DNA of 64,000 bases from Nannochloropsis salina CCMP1776. Lineage: Eukaryota; Sar; Eustigmatophyceae; Eustigmatales; Monodopsidaceae. A program made the position numbers and the translations under genes. Below, one piece after another: positions 31,177 through 41,685 of this stretch (position 1 is its first letter; each line of letters starts with the position of its first letter). The notes beneath the pieces were generated by a model that was not told the origin of the DNA, ran no database searches, and saw only the letters and a list, made by a program, of their open reading frames with translations. The stretch is taken from the NCBI GenBank assembly GCA_004565275.1, contig SDOX01000010.1:815446-879445 (forward strand). The letters run 5' to 3'.

Positions 31177-32574
31177 ATGGGACGACGAACAGTGATACTG
31201 GCCGCCACGCTTCCTGCCCTTGGAGCGGCCTTCTTGTTGCCTGCAGGAATTCGACAGTCATGGGTGGGAAAGAGCCAAGAACCACGGCAACAGGGGAAGC
31301 TGTCCATGACGCGTCAGGGCGTACAGGACAAGATGGAGCGGGCTTTCATGAAGAATGCTATTATGGATAAACGGTCGTTTGGGTACACAGTGGTGGAGGA
31401 AGAGACGGAGTACGACGCAGATTTCCGGCCAGGGCAGGATGAGGACGACGACGTGGACGGGGAGGCGGAGGTTTTCTCTCCTTTGGAGCTTAAGGCCATG
31501 TACGGCGAGGAGTATACCGGGCCCTTCAAGGAGGTAGACATTGGCTCTGGTATTGGAGACTTCTCCTTGCCCTCATACAGCAAGGGCGAGCTCATCAAGG
31601 GCATCGTCTTGGAGTACGACAACGGCGGCGCCCTCGTGGATGTTGGGTCCAAGGCACCTGCCTTCTTGCCCGGGCGCGAGGTGAGCATCAATCCTGCGGA
31701 CAAGATGCAGGATATTGTCCGTCTGGATGAGGAGCTAGAGTTTCAGGTCATCTCGGACGGGGACGAGGACGGGGCGATCATGCTCTCCCTCAAGCGCATC
31801 CAGTACGAGAAGACATGGGAGTCGCTTCTAAAACTCCAGGCAGCCGACGCGTCCTTCAAGGGCACCGTGACGGGCGTGAATAAGGGAGGCGCCATCGTTC
31901 TGGTAGAGGGTCTCCGGGCGTTTTTGCCGGGCTCCCATCTCTCCGGCGTGTACGCCGACGAGTCCTTGGTCGGCCAGGTCTTGCCCCTCAAGTTCCTGGA
32001 GCTGAACAAGGAGAACGGAAAGCTGGTGGTGTCGCATCGCCGGGCCTTGGTGGACTCGCAAATGGACAGCATGTCTCGCGGCGACGTGGTGGTGGGCATG
32101 GTGAAGCTCCTGAAGCCCTACGGTGCCTTTGTGGAGGTGAACGGGATGTCAGGGCTGCTCCATATATCGCAAGTCTCGTACGACCGGGTGGAGGACCTCT
32201 CCCTGGTGGTGCAGCCGGGGCAAAAGATCAAGTGCATGATCGTGGACCACGACAAGGTGAACGGGCGCATTGCCCTGAGCACCAAGACGCTGGAGCCTGA
32301 ACCGGGAGACATGCTGCGAGACCGACAGAAGGTGTTTGACATGGCCGAGGCGACAGCCAAGAAGTACCACGAGAGAATGGAGGCAGAGAGGAAAGCGCGG
32401 GAGGAAGCGGCCAAAGACATTGTGCTGGGCCTTAGCGAGGGACTGACGGGTTTGGACGGCGGCTACGAGAACTTGGACTCGGACCCGTTGGCGGGCTTGG
32501 ACGCGTTCAAGATGGACCCCCTGGCGGGCATCCAGATGGAGCCGATCTACACGAACAAGGAGGGCGAGAAGTAG
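31177..32574 (+). CDS. Plastid ribosomal protein S1-like, three S1 domains
   Basis: 465 aa. The N-terminus MGRRTVILAATLPALGAA|FLLPAG is a signal peptide with Phe at the expected plastid-leader cleavage site. Three S1 (OB-fold RNA-binding) domains follow at about 137-209 (KGIVLEYDNGGALVDVG), 224-294 (KGTVTGVNKGGAIVLVEG, FLPGSHL) and 301-371 (GMVKLLKPYGAFVEV, GLLHISQVS). The third has the best canonical S1 sequence. A Lys/Glu-rich helix ends the protein. Domain number and order match the bacterial-type S1 of plastid 30S subunits, which helps load mRNA on the ribosome. The start is the ATG at 31177, because the frame extends further only through a GTG and the signal peptide begins here. It converges on the CBS gene. 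Confidence 0.9.
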   Translation: MGRRTVILAATLPALGAAFLLPAGIRQSWVGKSQEPRQQGKLSMTRQGVQDKMERAFMKNAIMDKRSFGYTVVEEETEYDADFRPGQDEDDDVDGEAEVFSPLELKAMYGEEYTGPFKEVDIGSGIGDFSLPSYSKGELIKGIVLEYDNGGALVDVGSKAPAFLPGREVSINPADKMQDIVRLDEELEFQVISDGDEDGAIMLSLKRIQYEKTWESLLKLQAADASFKGTVTGVNKGGAIVLVEGLRAFLPGSHLSGVYADESLVGQVLPLKFLELNKENGKLVVSHRRALVDSQMDSMSRGDVVVGMVKLLKPYGAFVEVNGMSGLLHISQVSYDRVEDLSLVVQPGQKIKCMIVDHDKVNGRIALSTKTLEPEPGDMLRDRQKVFDMAEATAKKYHERMEAERKAREEAAKDIVLGLSEGLTGLDGGYENLDSDPLAGLDAFKMDPLAGIQMEPIYTNKEGEK

Positions 32575-33496
32575 GAGGTGGGGCGCCTGGACACGACAAC
32601 TAAATATGATCAAGGGCGGCCTGAGGAAGAGAGGGGCCTAGCGGGCGAGGGATACCGGGGACGGGTAGACAGTCGGAGGAACCCTGTGAGGTGTAGGCGA
32701 AGAGACTCACAGTGTGGGATGTGAAGGCATCAAGGGCTATGATAATTATCGTAATAGTCACTGGAGCACCTGTGTATGTGCTCACCTGTCTATTTGGTCG
32801 GACGCGATGCGCGTGTGTGATAAAACGACCTGAAGAATGGCATAAAAACAGAGAACCGAAAACAGCCGAGTATGGGCTTCGAAGTCATTGACGGAAGACC
32901 TTTGTTTTTTGTTTAGCTCAATCACAAAGCTCTCTTTCTCACGTATTCAAGATGCGTCCTGATCCGATAAAGGGCAAAGAAAGGAGGTCGGCCAACCTCC
33001 TCTGTCCTTGCTTGCAACGCCACTGTACACTTTCTGTTGTGCCACGGCGCACGCCCGCACTGCGATGGAAACGGATCCCTGCACGCACAGTCGATTCTCC
33101 TTGTATTCCTACTCGTACTGCTCACGTATTCGGGGCCAAATTTACAGAAAGGAAACACTTTTTCCAGAGCTCTCTCCCGAAATCTACTGCATATCTTCCC
33201 CAGTCGGCGCCATAGCCTGCTTATATAAGGCCACTGCCGCTGTCGCGTAGATGGCGCCAATGCTTTTCATGCACTGGTTTCGCTGGAATTTTTTTTGCGG
33301 TGACTGAAATCGACGATACTGCAACACACTGAGATGCCCTACCCGACTCCACCCCTGTACAACTGCAAACATTCACCAGAATTATGTTGTAAAAATCGTA
33401 TGCACAAACAACTGGGAGGAGGGGAGACGCTTCGCAATACGTGTGATCACCCCTTGTTCTTTGCTCTTCTTCTCGGCGCCGAATTCTTGCATCCAG
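32575..33496. other. Intergenic region between convergent S1 and CBS genes
   Basis: About 920 bp, long for a convergent pair in this window. Should contain both 3' UTRs; no additional gene or RNA could be recognised. Confidence 0.5.
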
Positions 33497-35239
33497 CTAG
33501 TCCTTCAGTCCTTCCCCCCTGCCTTTTGGTAACACTTCCTCCACTGGCGTTGAAGAAATGTAATTCAGCAGATCAATCCGCGTCGCTACACCCGTCACCA
33601 CAGACCGCGTCGCGGAGGGCAGTAGACCCTTTGCCCCCGGGACCGCGCCGCCCTTGGCGCCCGTGTACTGCAACTGCTCTGCCACCACCAGGGCGTAGTG
33701 ATCCCTGTCGAAGATGTTGGCGAGGTCGCCGAGCGTGTCCCCCATGTTCACCTTCCTGAACTGGGGATAGAGCGCGCTCGTGATGTCGTCGTCAGGCTGC
33801 ACCCGGTTGGACACCAGCTTGGCTGTCAAGTTGCCCTCCGTGACCACGCCCAAGATCTTCCCCTCCTCGGAGATGACCGGGAGGGTGTCAAAACCCTGGG
33901 CCGAGAGCAAGCCGATCGCCTCCTTGCACGACACGCCGGGCGCGATGGTAATGGGGGTCTGCAAGTGCAGGTCCTGCACGCGTTTCTTGGCCCACCACGT
34001 TTTGTACTGAGGGCGGTCGATGAGCCGCCCGTCCGCGAAGCCCGCCTCCAGCATCCACTTGTCTGAAATGAGCTTGGTCATGTAGTTTCGACTCGAGTCT
34101 GGGAGCAGGACTACCACACGCTTGCCCACCGGCAGGGTCTTGGCGATACGCACGGCGGCGGCCATGGCAGAACCGCAGGAACCCCCACAGAGCAGGCCCT
34201 CGTCTCGGATCAGACGCCGCGCCATGAGCAGAGACTCCTTGTCGTCCGTCTTCACCCACTCGTCCACGAGCGCGCGGTCCAGAACCGTAGGAACGAAGTC
34301 ATAGCCGATGCCTTCCACCTTGTACGAAGTGAGACGGTCCCGCTCGTTCAGGGCGTCGGGCTCCGCCAAAATCGAGCCTACGGGGTCCACCCCCACAATG
34401 GTTAGGTTGGGCAGCCGCTCCTTGAGCTTACGACCCGTGCCCGTCAGCGTCCCGCCTGTGCCTGCCGACACCACCAAGAAGTCGATGTGACCGTCGGTTT
34501 GCTCCAGGAGCTCTTCCGCGGTGTGGTCGTAGTGGGCGAGGGGGTTGGACGGATTGGTATACTGATCGAGGATGTGTGAATTCGGGATCTCGGTCTGCAG
34601 GCGTTTGGCCACACCGATGTGGGAGTCGGGGGAGTCGAAGGCAGCCTCTGTGGGGGTACGAACGATTTCGGCCCCTAGTGCCTTCAAGATGTCGACCTTT
34701 TCACGGCTCATTTTCTCGGGCAAGGTAATGATCATTCGATACCCCTTGATGGCCGCCGCCAGGGCCAACCCGATTCCTGTGTTTCCCGACGTGGGCTCGA
34801 TCAACGTGTCCCCTGGCTTGATACGCCCGCTTCGCTCAGCGTCCTCGATCATGCGTTTGCCAATACGGTCTTTAACAGAGCCCCCTGAATTAAAAAACTC
34901 ACACTTGGCAAGAATCTCGCATTTGATGCCCTCCGAGGCAGTGATATTGTTAATCCGCACCAATGGCGTGTCTCCAATATGGTCCAAAATGTTGTTCAAG
35001 ATCTTAGGCTTAGGTCGACGTGCCTCATGAATGTGCGGGGAGGCTTCTGTCGTCCAAGGCGTCCATGTGCATTTCACAGGCCCGTCGGATCGACCCTGAC
35101 GATACGTAGCCCCATCGGCAGCGTCCGCGACGGACGAGGACGGGGACGACATGCGTTTTCTCTCTAAGTGTGGACAGCTTGTGGCCGAATTACCGCCAGA
35201 AGAGCTGCTCTTGCGTTTGCTGCTTTGCGTAGAGGGCAT
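33497..35239 (-). CDS. Cystathionine beta-synthase with heme-type N-terminus and CBS domain pair
   Basis: 580 aa intronless. The PLP-dependent core (about 80-405) shows [19 protein letters not shown] with the PLP lysine K123, the phosphate-gripping TSGNTG at 150-155, and [15 protein letters not shown]. Two CBS regulatory domains follow (about 440-560; [18 protein letters not shown] and HYALVVAEQ). Just before the core, KCTW at C57 and ASPHIH with H69 align with the heme ligands C52 and H65 of human CBS (spacing 12 instead of 13), followed by the shared KPKIL. So heme binding is plausible, and it distinguishes this from yeast-type CBS and from cysteine synthases. The enzyme condenses serine and homocysteine to cystathionine (reverse transsulfuration), probably in the cytosol as no leader is seen. 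It is divergent from YIF1. Confidence 0.93.
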   Translation of the reverse strand: MPSTQSSKRKSSSSGGNSATSCPHLERKRMSSPSSSVADAADGATYRQGRSDGPVKCTWTPWTTEASPHIHEARRPKPKILNNILDHIGDTPLVRINNITASEGIKCEILAKCEFFNSGGSVKDRIGKRMIEDAERSGRIKPGDTLIEPTSGNTGIGLALAAAIKGYRMIITLPEKMSREKVDILKALGAEIVRTPTEAAFDSPDSHIGVAKRLQTEIPNSHILDQYTNPSNPLAHYDHTAEELLEQTDGHIDFLVVSAGTGGTLTGTGRKLKERLPNLTIVGVDPVGSILAEPDALNERDRLTSYKVEGIGYDFVPTVLDRALVDEWVKTDDKESLLMARRLIRDEGLLCGGSCGSAMAAAVRIAKTLPVGKRVVVLLPDSSRNYMTKLISDKWMLEAGFADGRLIDRPQYKTWWAKKRVQDLHLQTPITIAPGVSCKEAIGLLSAQGFDTLPVISEEGKILGVVTEGNLTAKLVSNRVQPDDDITSALYPQFRKVNMGDTLGDLANIFDRDHYALVVAEQLQYTGAKGGAVPGAKGLLPSATRSVVTGVATRIDLLNYISSTPVEEVLPKGRGEGLKD

Positions 35240-35773
35240 GGCGGAGGTCTACTGGGACTTCTGAAATCAATCCGGGAAGGCAGCAGCAACAGAAAAAAGC
35301 GAAAGAAGTCGTCTGTTACAAAATATATGCCCAAGCAGAAGCAAAGTGAACAGCGTGAGCGATAGTTGTGACCATGATGACAACGTTCCTGCTCGTGGTG
35401 CGTGAGAGCGGGCAGATTGTGCGTTGCATGTGGTATTTGACCTGTTGCAGGCGCAAGAAAGAGCTCGAATCCCGCCTTCCCCTGTGCGGGCATGGCGACA
35501 GAAAATGATGGCCCCTCCGCGCCCTTTTCCAGCGTCTGAACTGGTTGCAGTGGGCTAGGCCGAACAATTTTGCTTACATTGCCATGTTTTTGCAATGTTC
35601 ACATCGTGACCGGACGCAGCCATGTGGGGTGGATCGCCCCACCTATAGTGATCCAGCGCCTAGCCACATTCAAAAGGTTCCTTGGCGTTCAAGCGTACCC
35701 ACAGCCTTCTCCCTCCCCTAAATCCACGAACGAACATACAGAGGGCCTGTCGGCGCCGAAGGAAAGGCACGAC
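35240..35773. other. Shared upstream region of divergent CBS and YIF1 genes
   Basis: About 530 bp between divergent start codons. The YIF1 frame stays open through part of it from a TTG codon, but that stretch is not conserved in the family. No regulatory element recognised. Confidence 0.5.
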
Positions 35774-36877
35774 ATGCAGCAGGATGGGGGGCAGCACTGG
35801 CATCAGTTCCCGCCTCAGCATGCAAATCAGGATTACAGCACTCAGCAACAGTATGGCGGACATGCACAAGTCCCTCACGCGGCCCACCAGCAGCTGCAAC
35901 CGGGCGTGAACGTGTTTAATCCCGGGGCCTATAAGCAGCAGCAACAAGCGCAACAACAGCAACAGGAAACGCAGCAGCAGCAAGAGCAGTTTCGTCGAGC
36001 TCCGTACGGAGGGGGGCCTCCGTCAAGTTTCGGGCAAGGACACCAGCCCAACATGGACTTTGGCCTCAACGCCATTACAGCAGCAGCAAATAGCCAAGCA
36101 TTCAGCATGGGGGTGGGAATGGGCCAAGAATACTTGAATGCGAGCGTGAGTCGGTACACCCCTTGGATTACCTCGGTGTGGCACGGTCTCAAATATTACT
36201 TCGCTGTCAACCACCACTACGTGAAGCGGAAGCTCTTCACTCTCGTCTTCCCCTACAGAAAGAGGCATTGGAGAAGACAGATGAAAGACAGCGGAGCAGC
36301 AGGCAGCAGTGGAGCGTACGGGCAACAAGGAGGCAACGCTGACTCTGCTAGTGCGATGTACCGTCCCCAGTACCAGGTCCCCATGCTGGATGAAAACGCC
36401 CCTGACTTGTATATTCCACTCATGGCATTTGTCACTTACGTGCTTGTTACTGGCTATGCGAAGGGCACCAAGAACTCTTTCACGCCCGAGGTTCTGGTGG
36501 AAGTAACGTCCTCGTGCTTAGTCATGCAGCTCTTGGAAATTGCCGTCATTCGTCTAGGGCTTTACCTTCTTCAAGCCCCGGCAACCCTGCTCGATCTTTT
36601 GGCCGTCACCGGATACAAATATGTGGCATTGAACATCAACATGCTTTTAGGCCTCAATTTGGGTCCTCGCGTTTATCTTGCGGCAATGTTCTATACCGGG
36701 CTGGCAATAGCGTATTTCTCTCTCAAAACGTTTGCTCAAGCTGTTCGGTTAGCCGGGCCGCGTGACTTGGCCTCGGCCCCTGTCCGTGTCGAATTGATGG
36801 TCCTTGGTTTTGCGTTGATGCAGTTTTTCTCAGTTTGGTGGCTTGGTTATTCGGGTGATTTAAAAGCATCTGGTTAA
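35774..36877 (+). CDS. YIF1-family Golgi membrane protein
   Basis: 367 aa. The N-terminal 90 residues are Gln-rich (several runs of three to five Gln). The conserved family region then begins: VSRYTPWITSVWHGLKYYFAV, VKRKLFTLVFPY and PDLYIPLMAFVTYVL. Five hydrophobic segments follow (about 215-365), as in YIF1 proteins, which pair with YIP1 and act in ER-to-Golgi vesicle traffic. The first ATG of the open frame, at MQQDGGQ, was taken as the start. Downstream it is followed by the CAP-Gly/phosphatase gene in the same direction. Assignment rests on the strong match to the cytosolic LKYYFAV...FPY block and the PDLY block. Confidence 0.88.
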   Translation: MQQDGGQHWHQFPPQHANQDYSTQQQYGGHAQVPHAAHQQLQPGVNVFNPGAYKQQQQAQQQQQETQQQQEQFRRAPYGGGPPSSFGQGHQPNMDFGLNAITAAANSQAFSMGVGMGQEYLNASVSRYTPWITSVWHGLKYYFAVNHHYVKRKLFTLVFPYRKRHWRRQMKDSGAAGSSGAYGQQGGNADSASAMYRPQYQVPMLDENAPDLYIPLMAFVTYVLVTGYAKGTKNSFTPEVLVEVTSSCLVMQLLEIAVIRLGLYLLQAPATLLDLLAVTGYKYVALNINMLLGLNLGPRVYLAAMFYTGLAIAYFSLKTFAQAVRLAGPRDLASAPVRVELMVLGFALMQFFSVWWLGYSGDLKASG

Positions 36878-37469
36878 GTGTCAAGTCATCAAAAGGAATA
36901 GTGCGTATGTGTGAGTGAGGTCGGAACTCCGACGGCTGGCGTCGAAAAGCTGTTTGATAACGTGGAGCCGGTTACAACTAGACTGAGCGGGAGGGAAAAT
37001 GCATACCACGATGCTGCGTGCCGTGCGCCCAAAAAAATGTCTCCGTCACTCCGGGGCGCCCGGGATAATTATTTTGGCGACGTGTTTTTGCCAATGATTC
37101 CTATGCCGTTTCTTCATTTTCTCTTTCTACGACAAACCCTGCCTTGAGACCGCCAGCATGCTAGGTCCATCTCATCTTTTCCTACGCCCCCGTTGCCCCT
37201 GTTGTATGCACGCGGACGGCCCCTGTCTCCCGTCACGTCACCCCAGAAACTTCAATCTGGCGATGGCGCAACTCGGCCGCTCCCCAGCAACGGCGATTGC
37301 CTTGTCCTGCTCGAACATGTATCTCAATGCCGTGATAGCCGCCGCCGACGTCAGACCACCCTCTCTACATTTAACCACAGGTTCTCCCTTCTGCTTGTGG
37401 CTCTTCTCCTTGGCTGCCTTTATTGTGCTCGAAAAGCTGTAAAGACGGAGCCGAAAGCTGCGAGATCTC
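36878..37469. other. Intergenic region between YIF1 and the phosphatase fusion gene
   Basis: About 590 bp, plus-strand neighbours on both sides. No recognised feature. Confidence 0.5.
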
Positions 37470-40400
37470 ATGTCGTCCGCCGCCGCAGCACCGCCGAGCC
37501 CGATTCCACTTTATAACCATGGAGTCCTTACAGTGGATAGTATTTTCCATCCCGAAAAAGTGAAGCTGTCTATGGGAAGTCTATGCTTGGTGCAAGAGAC
37601 TGCCAAAGGGGTGAGTTTCCGGAGAAGTCGTGGGACGCAAAGTTTTAGCCGATTGCACGCTTTCCGTTGCCTAATGCCGCCTCACGACAGCTGTGGAGGC
37701 CTTTCTCATCGTACAGTGATTGCTGTCCATTATCTCTGTGGTCAGGCATCAGATTAAATAAGAAAGGATTGCGCAGATGAACACCACATAGCAATCACTC
37801 GTTTCTCCTTTTTTTCCGTTGTCACCTTTGGATCACCCCTTGAAACGTCGAGAGCTAATTCTGTCACACTCTTAAAATTATAATCAATACAGACGGTCAG
37901 GTACTGGGGACCCGTACCAGAGCTTGGTGAAGGCGATTGGGTGGGGGTGGAGCTCGAGCTGCCCATAGGAGACACGGACGGGTCGTACGCAGGCAAGACA
38001 TACTTCGTGGCCCCCCCGAACAGGGCCATCTTCATCAGCCCCAACATTGTCACGCCCTACGACGAAGAAATGTCTTCCGTCGCCATCATCGACGACGTGA
38101 AGAAACGGTTGGCGGCGAAGGAACTGGAGCGGAAGCGAAAGGAGAACGCCGAGACATGGAATAAGCTGGACAACCACCAGGAGCAGCTCCTCCTGAAACA
38201 CGCCCTCGTCTTGGAGAACATCTTCGGCCCCTGCACCCGTCGGGTCAACGTGGACGAAATGGACCCTATCGAGATGGAGGAGGGGTACGAGGGACCCCGC
38301 CTGACCTTCCCCTTGACAGGCGACATGCTGGTGGACCTTCTGGAGCACTTCAAGAAGGGCAAGCCCCTGCACATCAATTTCGCCCTCGACCTTCTGGCTC
38401 AGTCACGGAAAATTTTTGCGGCGGAGCCCACCCTTCAAGAGATCTCCATCCCGGAGGGAAAAAGACTGACCCTCGTGGGGGACCTGCACGGGCAGCTGGC
38501 CGACCTGTTCACCATCTTCACCCTCAACGGCCTCCCCTCCCAGGACAACGAGTATCTGTTCAACGGGGACATTGTGGACCGCGGGCAGTACGGCGCGGAG
38601 GTCCTCTTCTCGATCCTTGCCTTCAAGTGCCTGTTCCCCAAGCAGGTCAGGGTGAACCGGGGCAACCACGAGAGCCGACAGCAGAACCGCCTTATGGGCT
38701 TCGAAGAGGAGGTGCTGACCAAATACCCGGGCCCGAACGGGAGGGTCCTGCTCGCCGCCTGCCAGAAGGTCTTCGATTGCATGCCCCTCTGCGCCCTCAT
38801 TCAGGAGAAGATCTTCGTGGTGCACGGAGGCCTCTTTTCCAACGACGCCGTCTCCCTCGATCACCTCCGTGGCATCTCGCGGAAACGGGAGCCGCCGGTC
38901 CACTCGGACGTCTTCGAAGATCGTCTCTACGAAGAAATGCTCTGGAGCGACCCTCGGGCCCACCTGGCGGGAAAGCAGATCTCCACGCGGGGGGCGGGTA
39001 TCGAATTCGGGCAGGACGTGACCTTTGAATTTCTACGCACGAACCAGCTCGCCCTGATTGTCCGGAGCCACGAATGCGTCGCCGAGGGATACGACCTTGT
39101 CCACAACGGCCGTCTCATGACGCTCTTCTCCGCCTCTCGGTACTGCGGGCTGCAGACAAACAAGGGCGCCTTCCTGTCTATGAAGAATGACTTGCAGCCA
39201 GAGATCCAGCAGTTCTACGCGCATCCCATGCAAGAGTCGCACTGGACGGCTCCCGCGGCCTTGGGGCTGACGGAGCAAGCGGCCATGGCCCAGGTTCTGG
39301 AGGAGGACATGACGAAGATGATCATCGTCACGCTGCTGGACCACAAGCCGTCCCTGTATTGGTATTTTACGCAGACGGACAAGGGGAAGACAGGGCGGGT
39401 GTCGGTGGAGGAGTGGGCGACGGGCATGAAGACGGTCTTGAAGCTGGACCTGCCCTTTGCCTCCTTGGCGAGCCGTCTGGCGGATGTGGAGGAGGAGGTC
39501 GTCGAGGTAGATACCACGGGGACTAGGGAGAGGCGGAAGGTGCAGCGCATCAGCTATGCCAAGTTTTTGGATCGATACAGAGTGGAGGTGACGGGCTCTG
39601 ACGCGGTAGCGGCCGCGTGGCAGGAGGCTGTCATCGACCGAGTCTGCGAGAAGCTCTTTTTGGCCCTCCGGCGTGGAGGCAAAAGTCTGGAGGGACGCGG
39701 GAAGAAAGGGAGTTTGTCGCAGTCGGGGTCGTCGGTGAAGGACGCGTTCGCCCTCTTCGATGTGGACCGGGACGGGCGGATCGAGTACGAGGAATTTATC
39801 GGACTCTTAAAGAGCATGGACGTAGGCCTGTCAGAGGCGCAGATTTACGAGTTAATGCGCGGGATGGACAAGAATAAGGACAGTGTGATCGACCTGGAGG
39901 AGTTCACGTCGCGTTTCGGCATCGTCTTCACGGGCTATGTGGACAGGGAGAACGAGGGCGTGATCGTGGGTTTGTCGGCGGCAGACAGCAAGCTCCTCAT
40001 GAAAATCGGGAAGCGGCTGGTCAAGGAGCGTAAGCAATTGGGACAGGTGTACGGGGAAATCACGGGCAAGCCATTTCCCTCCCTGGTCCGCAAGGCCTCG
40101 ACTGCCGTAGAGAATGAGACTGGGCCGCAGGACGCAGTCGGGGTAGCGATAGAGGATGAGGAGGAAGATACCATCTCCTACGAGCAGTTTAAAGCTTTCG
40201 TACGCGAACTAGGGATCGGGCCATCCAAGGCCTCTGATGAACAACTTTTGCGCCTGGCTCAGCACCTTGACGTCGACGGAAGCGGGACCATCAACTTCGC
40301 TGAGTTTTCTCGTGGATTTAAAGTGGCAGACCTGAAAGAAACACGCCCGAAGTTGCGAATGTCTCGTAATTCGGTGAGTTTGGTCAAGGTGCCAAAGCAA

Positions 40401-40850
40401 GATGGCGCGCATTTAGTACGCGACAGGGGCTTCCTTTCTTTGGAAAAACAGATATCGGAGGATGTGGGCGGCATGGAGGATTCAGAGGCTAGCGTCAGCG
40501 AGCCAGGGTGGACAGATCGCATCATACAGCAGATGTCTAATTTCCTGTTCCAGTACAGATTAGAGTTGGCTTCTCTGTATCGAGCGATAGATGTGAATAA
40601 TGACGGAGTAGTTTCGGCTGAGGAATTTCGAAGTGGCTTTATCAAATTGAATCAAGTTTTCAATATGATGCTTACTGAGGAGCAAATCGACCTCTTGATG
40701 GAGGCAATCGACCAGGATGGCAATGGTCAGATAACGTATAACGAGTTTTTAAAGGCCTTCAAGGTAGTCGATACTTGTAAAGATTCTCCGAATTCCTCTC
40801 GCTCTTCATCGCCGACAAGTAGCTTCAGCAGTGGAAATGGCGGCCACTAA
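37470..40850 (+). CDS. CAP-Gly / PPP-family phosphatase / EF-hand fusion protein
   Basis: Two exons, 37470-37610 and 37893-40850, joined in phase 0 over a 282-nt GTGAGT...ACAG intron; 1032 aa. The intron lies inside an N-terminal CAP-Gly domain (about 33-100): GSLCLVQETAKG joins TVRYWGPVPELGEGDWVGVE, then DTDGSYAGKTYF. CAP-Gly modules bind the C-termini of tubulin and EB proteins. A serine/threonine phosphatase catalytic domain of PPEF/RdgC/PP5 type follows: GDLHGQ near 242, GDIVDRG near 272, RGNHE near 303, HGGL near 357, RSHE, then FSASRYCG, so all metal and phosphate ligands are present. C-terminal EF-hands have canonical loops DVDRDGRIEYEE (about 670), DKNKDSVIDLEE (705), DVDGSGTINFAE (840), DVNNDGVVSAEE (946) and DQDGNGQITYNE (986), plus a degenerate one near 550. 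A calcium-controlled phosphatase docked on microtubules is inferred. The last third is less GC-rich than the rest. Confidence 0.9.
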
Positions 40851-41681
40851 GTGATGATCACACCATTTAAAGGATAAGAGTGTAATTGGGAGACATGTAT
40901 TGGAAGGGATACCAAATAAAATGTAGGAATGTCGACCGAATGCTTCCTCTGATCTTTCACTTTGCTTCCACAAAAGCAGTGACTTTTTCATGGTGATAAT
41001 TTTTTCCATTCTGTGTAGGCATTGTTTTTTGAGGGACGACTCGACTGATGTTGTCATCGAGAACCGACCTACAAGGAGGGGTTGATCATTTTCAAGATCC
41101 ACAGCCATACGCGAATGCATCTTTTCTCAGATCTTGGTCTTTGATCTTACCGACTATGACTTTCTATGCTCTCTCAGTTGGCTCCGCAAAGGAAGCGGTA
41201 TACATTCCTTGTAAGTGAGCTGGACTTCTTCTTGCGCGGCAATCCCCAACCGTTACGCTAACGGCTCGAGGAACGAGTAACCGGCACGTAAGACGGCGAT
41301 TCGCGGTATTCAACATATAAATGCACGGCTTGGCCTTCTTTGACACACCTTACTCCGATTAACCGATAGAATCATGCAGCTTACATTCAAATTATCCAAT
41401 ATAAGCGTCAGCTCTTGTTCAATAAGCCTATCCTCCAGAGGTATCTGTCAGTTGTAGACTTCACCCATCACCGCTCTGCTAGACAGTTTCTACGCCCAGC
41501 ATGGTCAGCGGCCACCCGCGAAATGGGCTTATAGGTAGGTTACCTGACCATGTGTGATTGTTGTTGCACCCTTCCCCTAGACGAATCACTGTGACCTAAT
41601 TTGATGGCGTCACCGTAATATAAAAAGTAAATGCGCTCAACGCTTTCATTTCCTTTTCCATAAGCGCGACAACATGCAGGG
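40851..41681. other. Intergenic region upstream of the fucosyltransferase gene
   Basis: About 830 bp, AT-rich. Apart from the small upstream frame overlapping the next start codon, nothing was recognised. Confidence 0.5.
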
Positions 41682-41685
41682 ATGA
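41674..41685 (+). promoter_or_regulatory. Minimal upstream ORF overlapping the FUT8-like start codon
   Basis: ATG CAG GGA TGA: a three-codon frame whose stop codon overlaps the presumed main ATG (ATGA at 41682-41685). If both lie on the mRNA, ribosomes would have to reinitiate or skip the first ATG, which would lower expression. The main start is supported by the membrane anchor it begins, but transcript ends are unknown. Confidence 0.4.

Noticed and set aside
35570-35773. 68-residue N-terminal extension of YIF1
   Set aside because: Opens with a TTG codon and is not conserved; the first ATG is at 35774.
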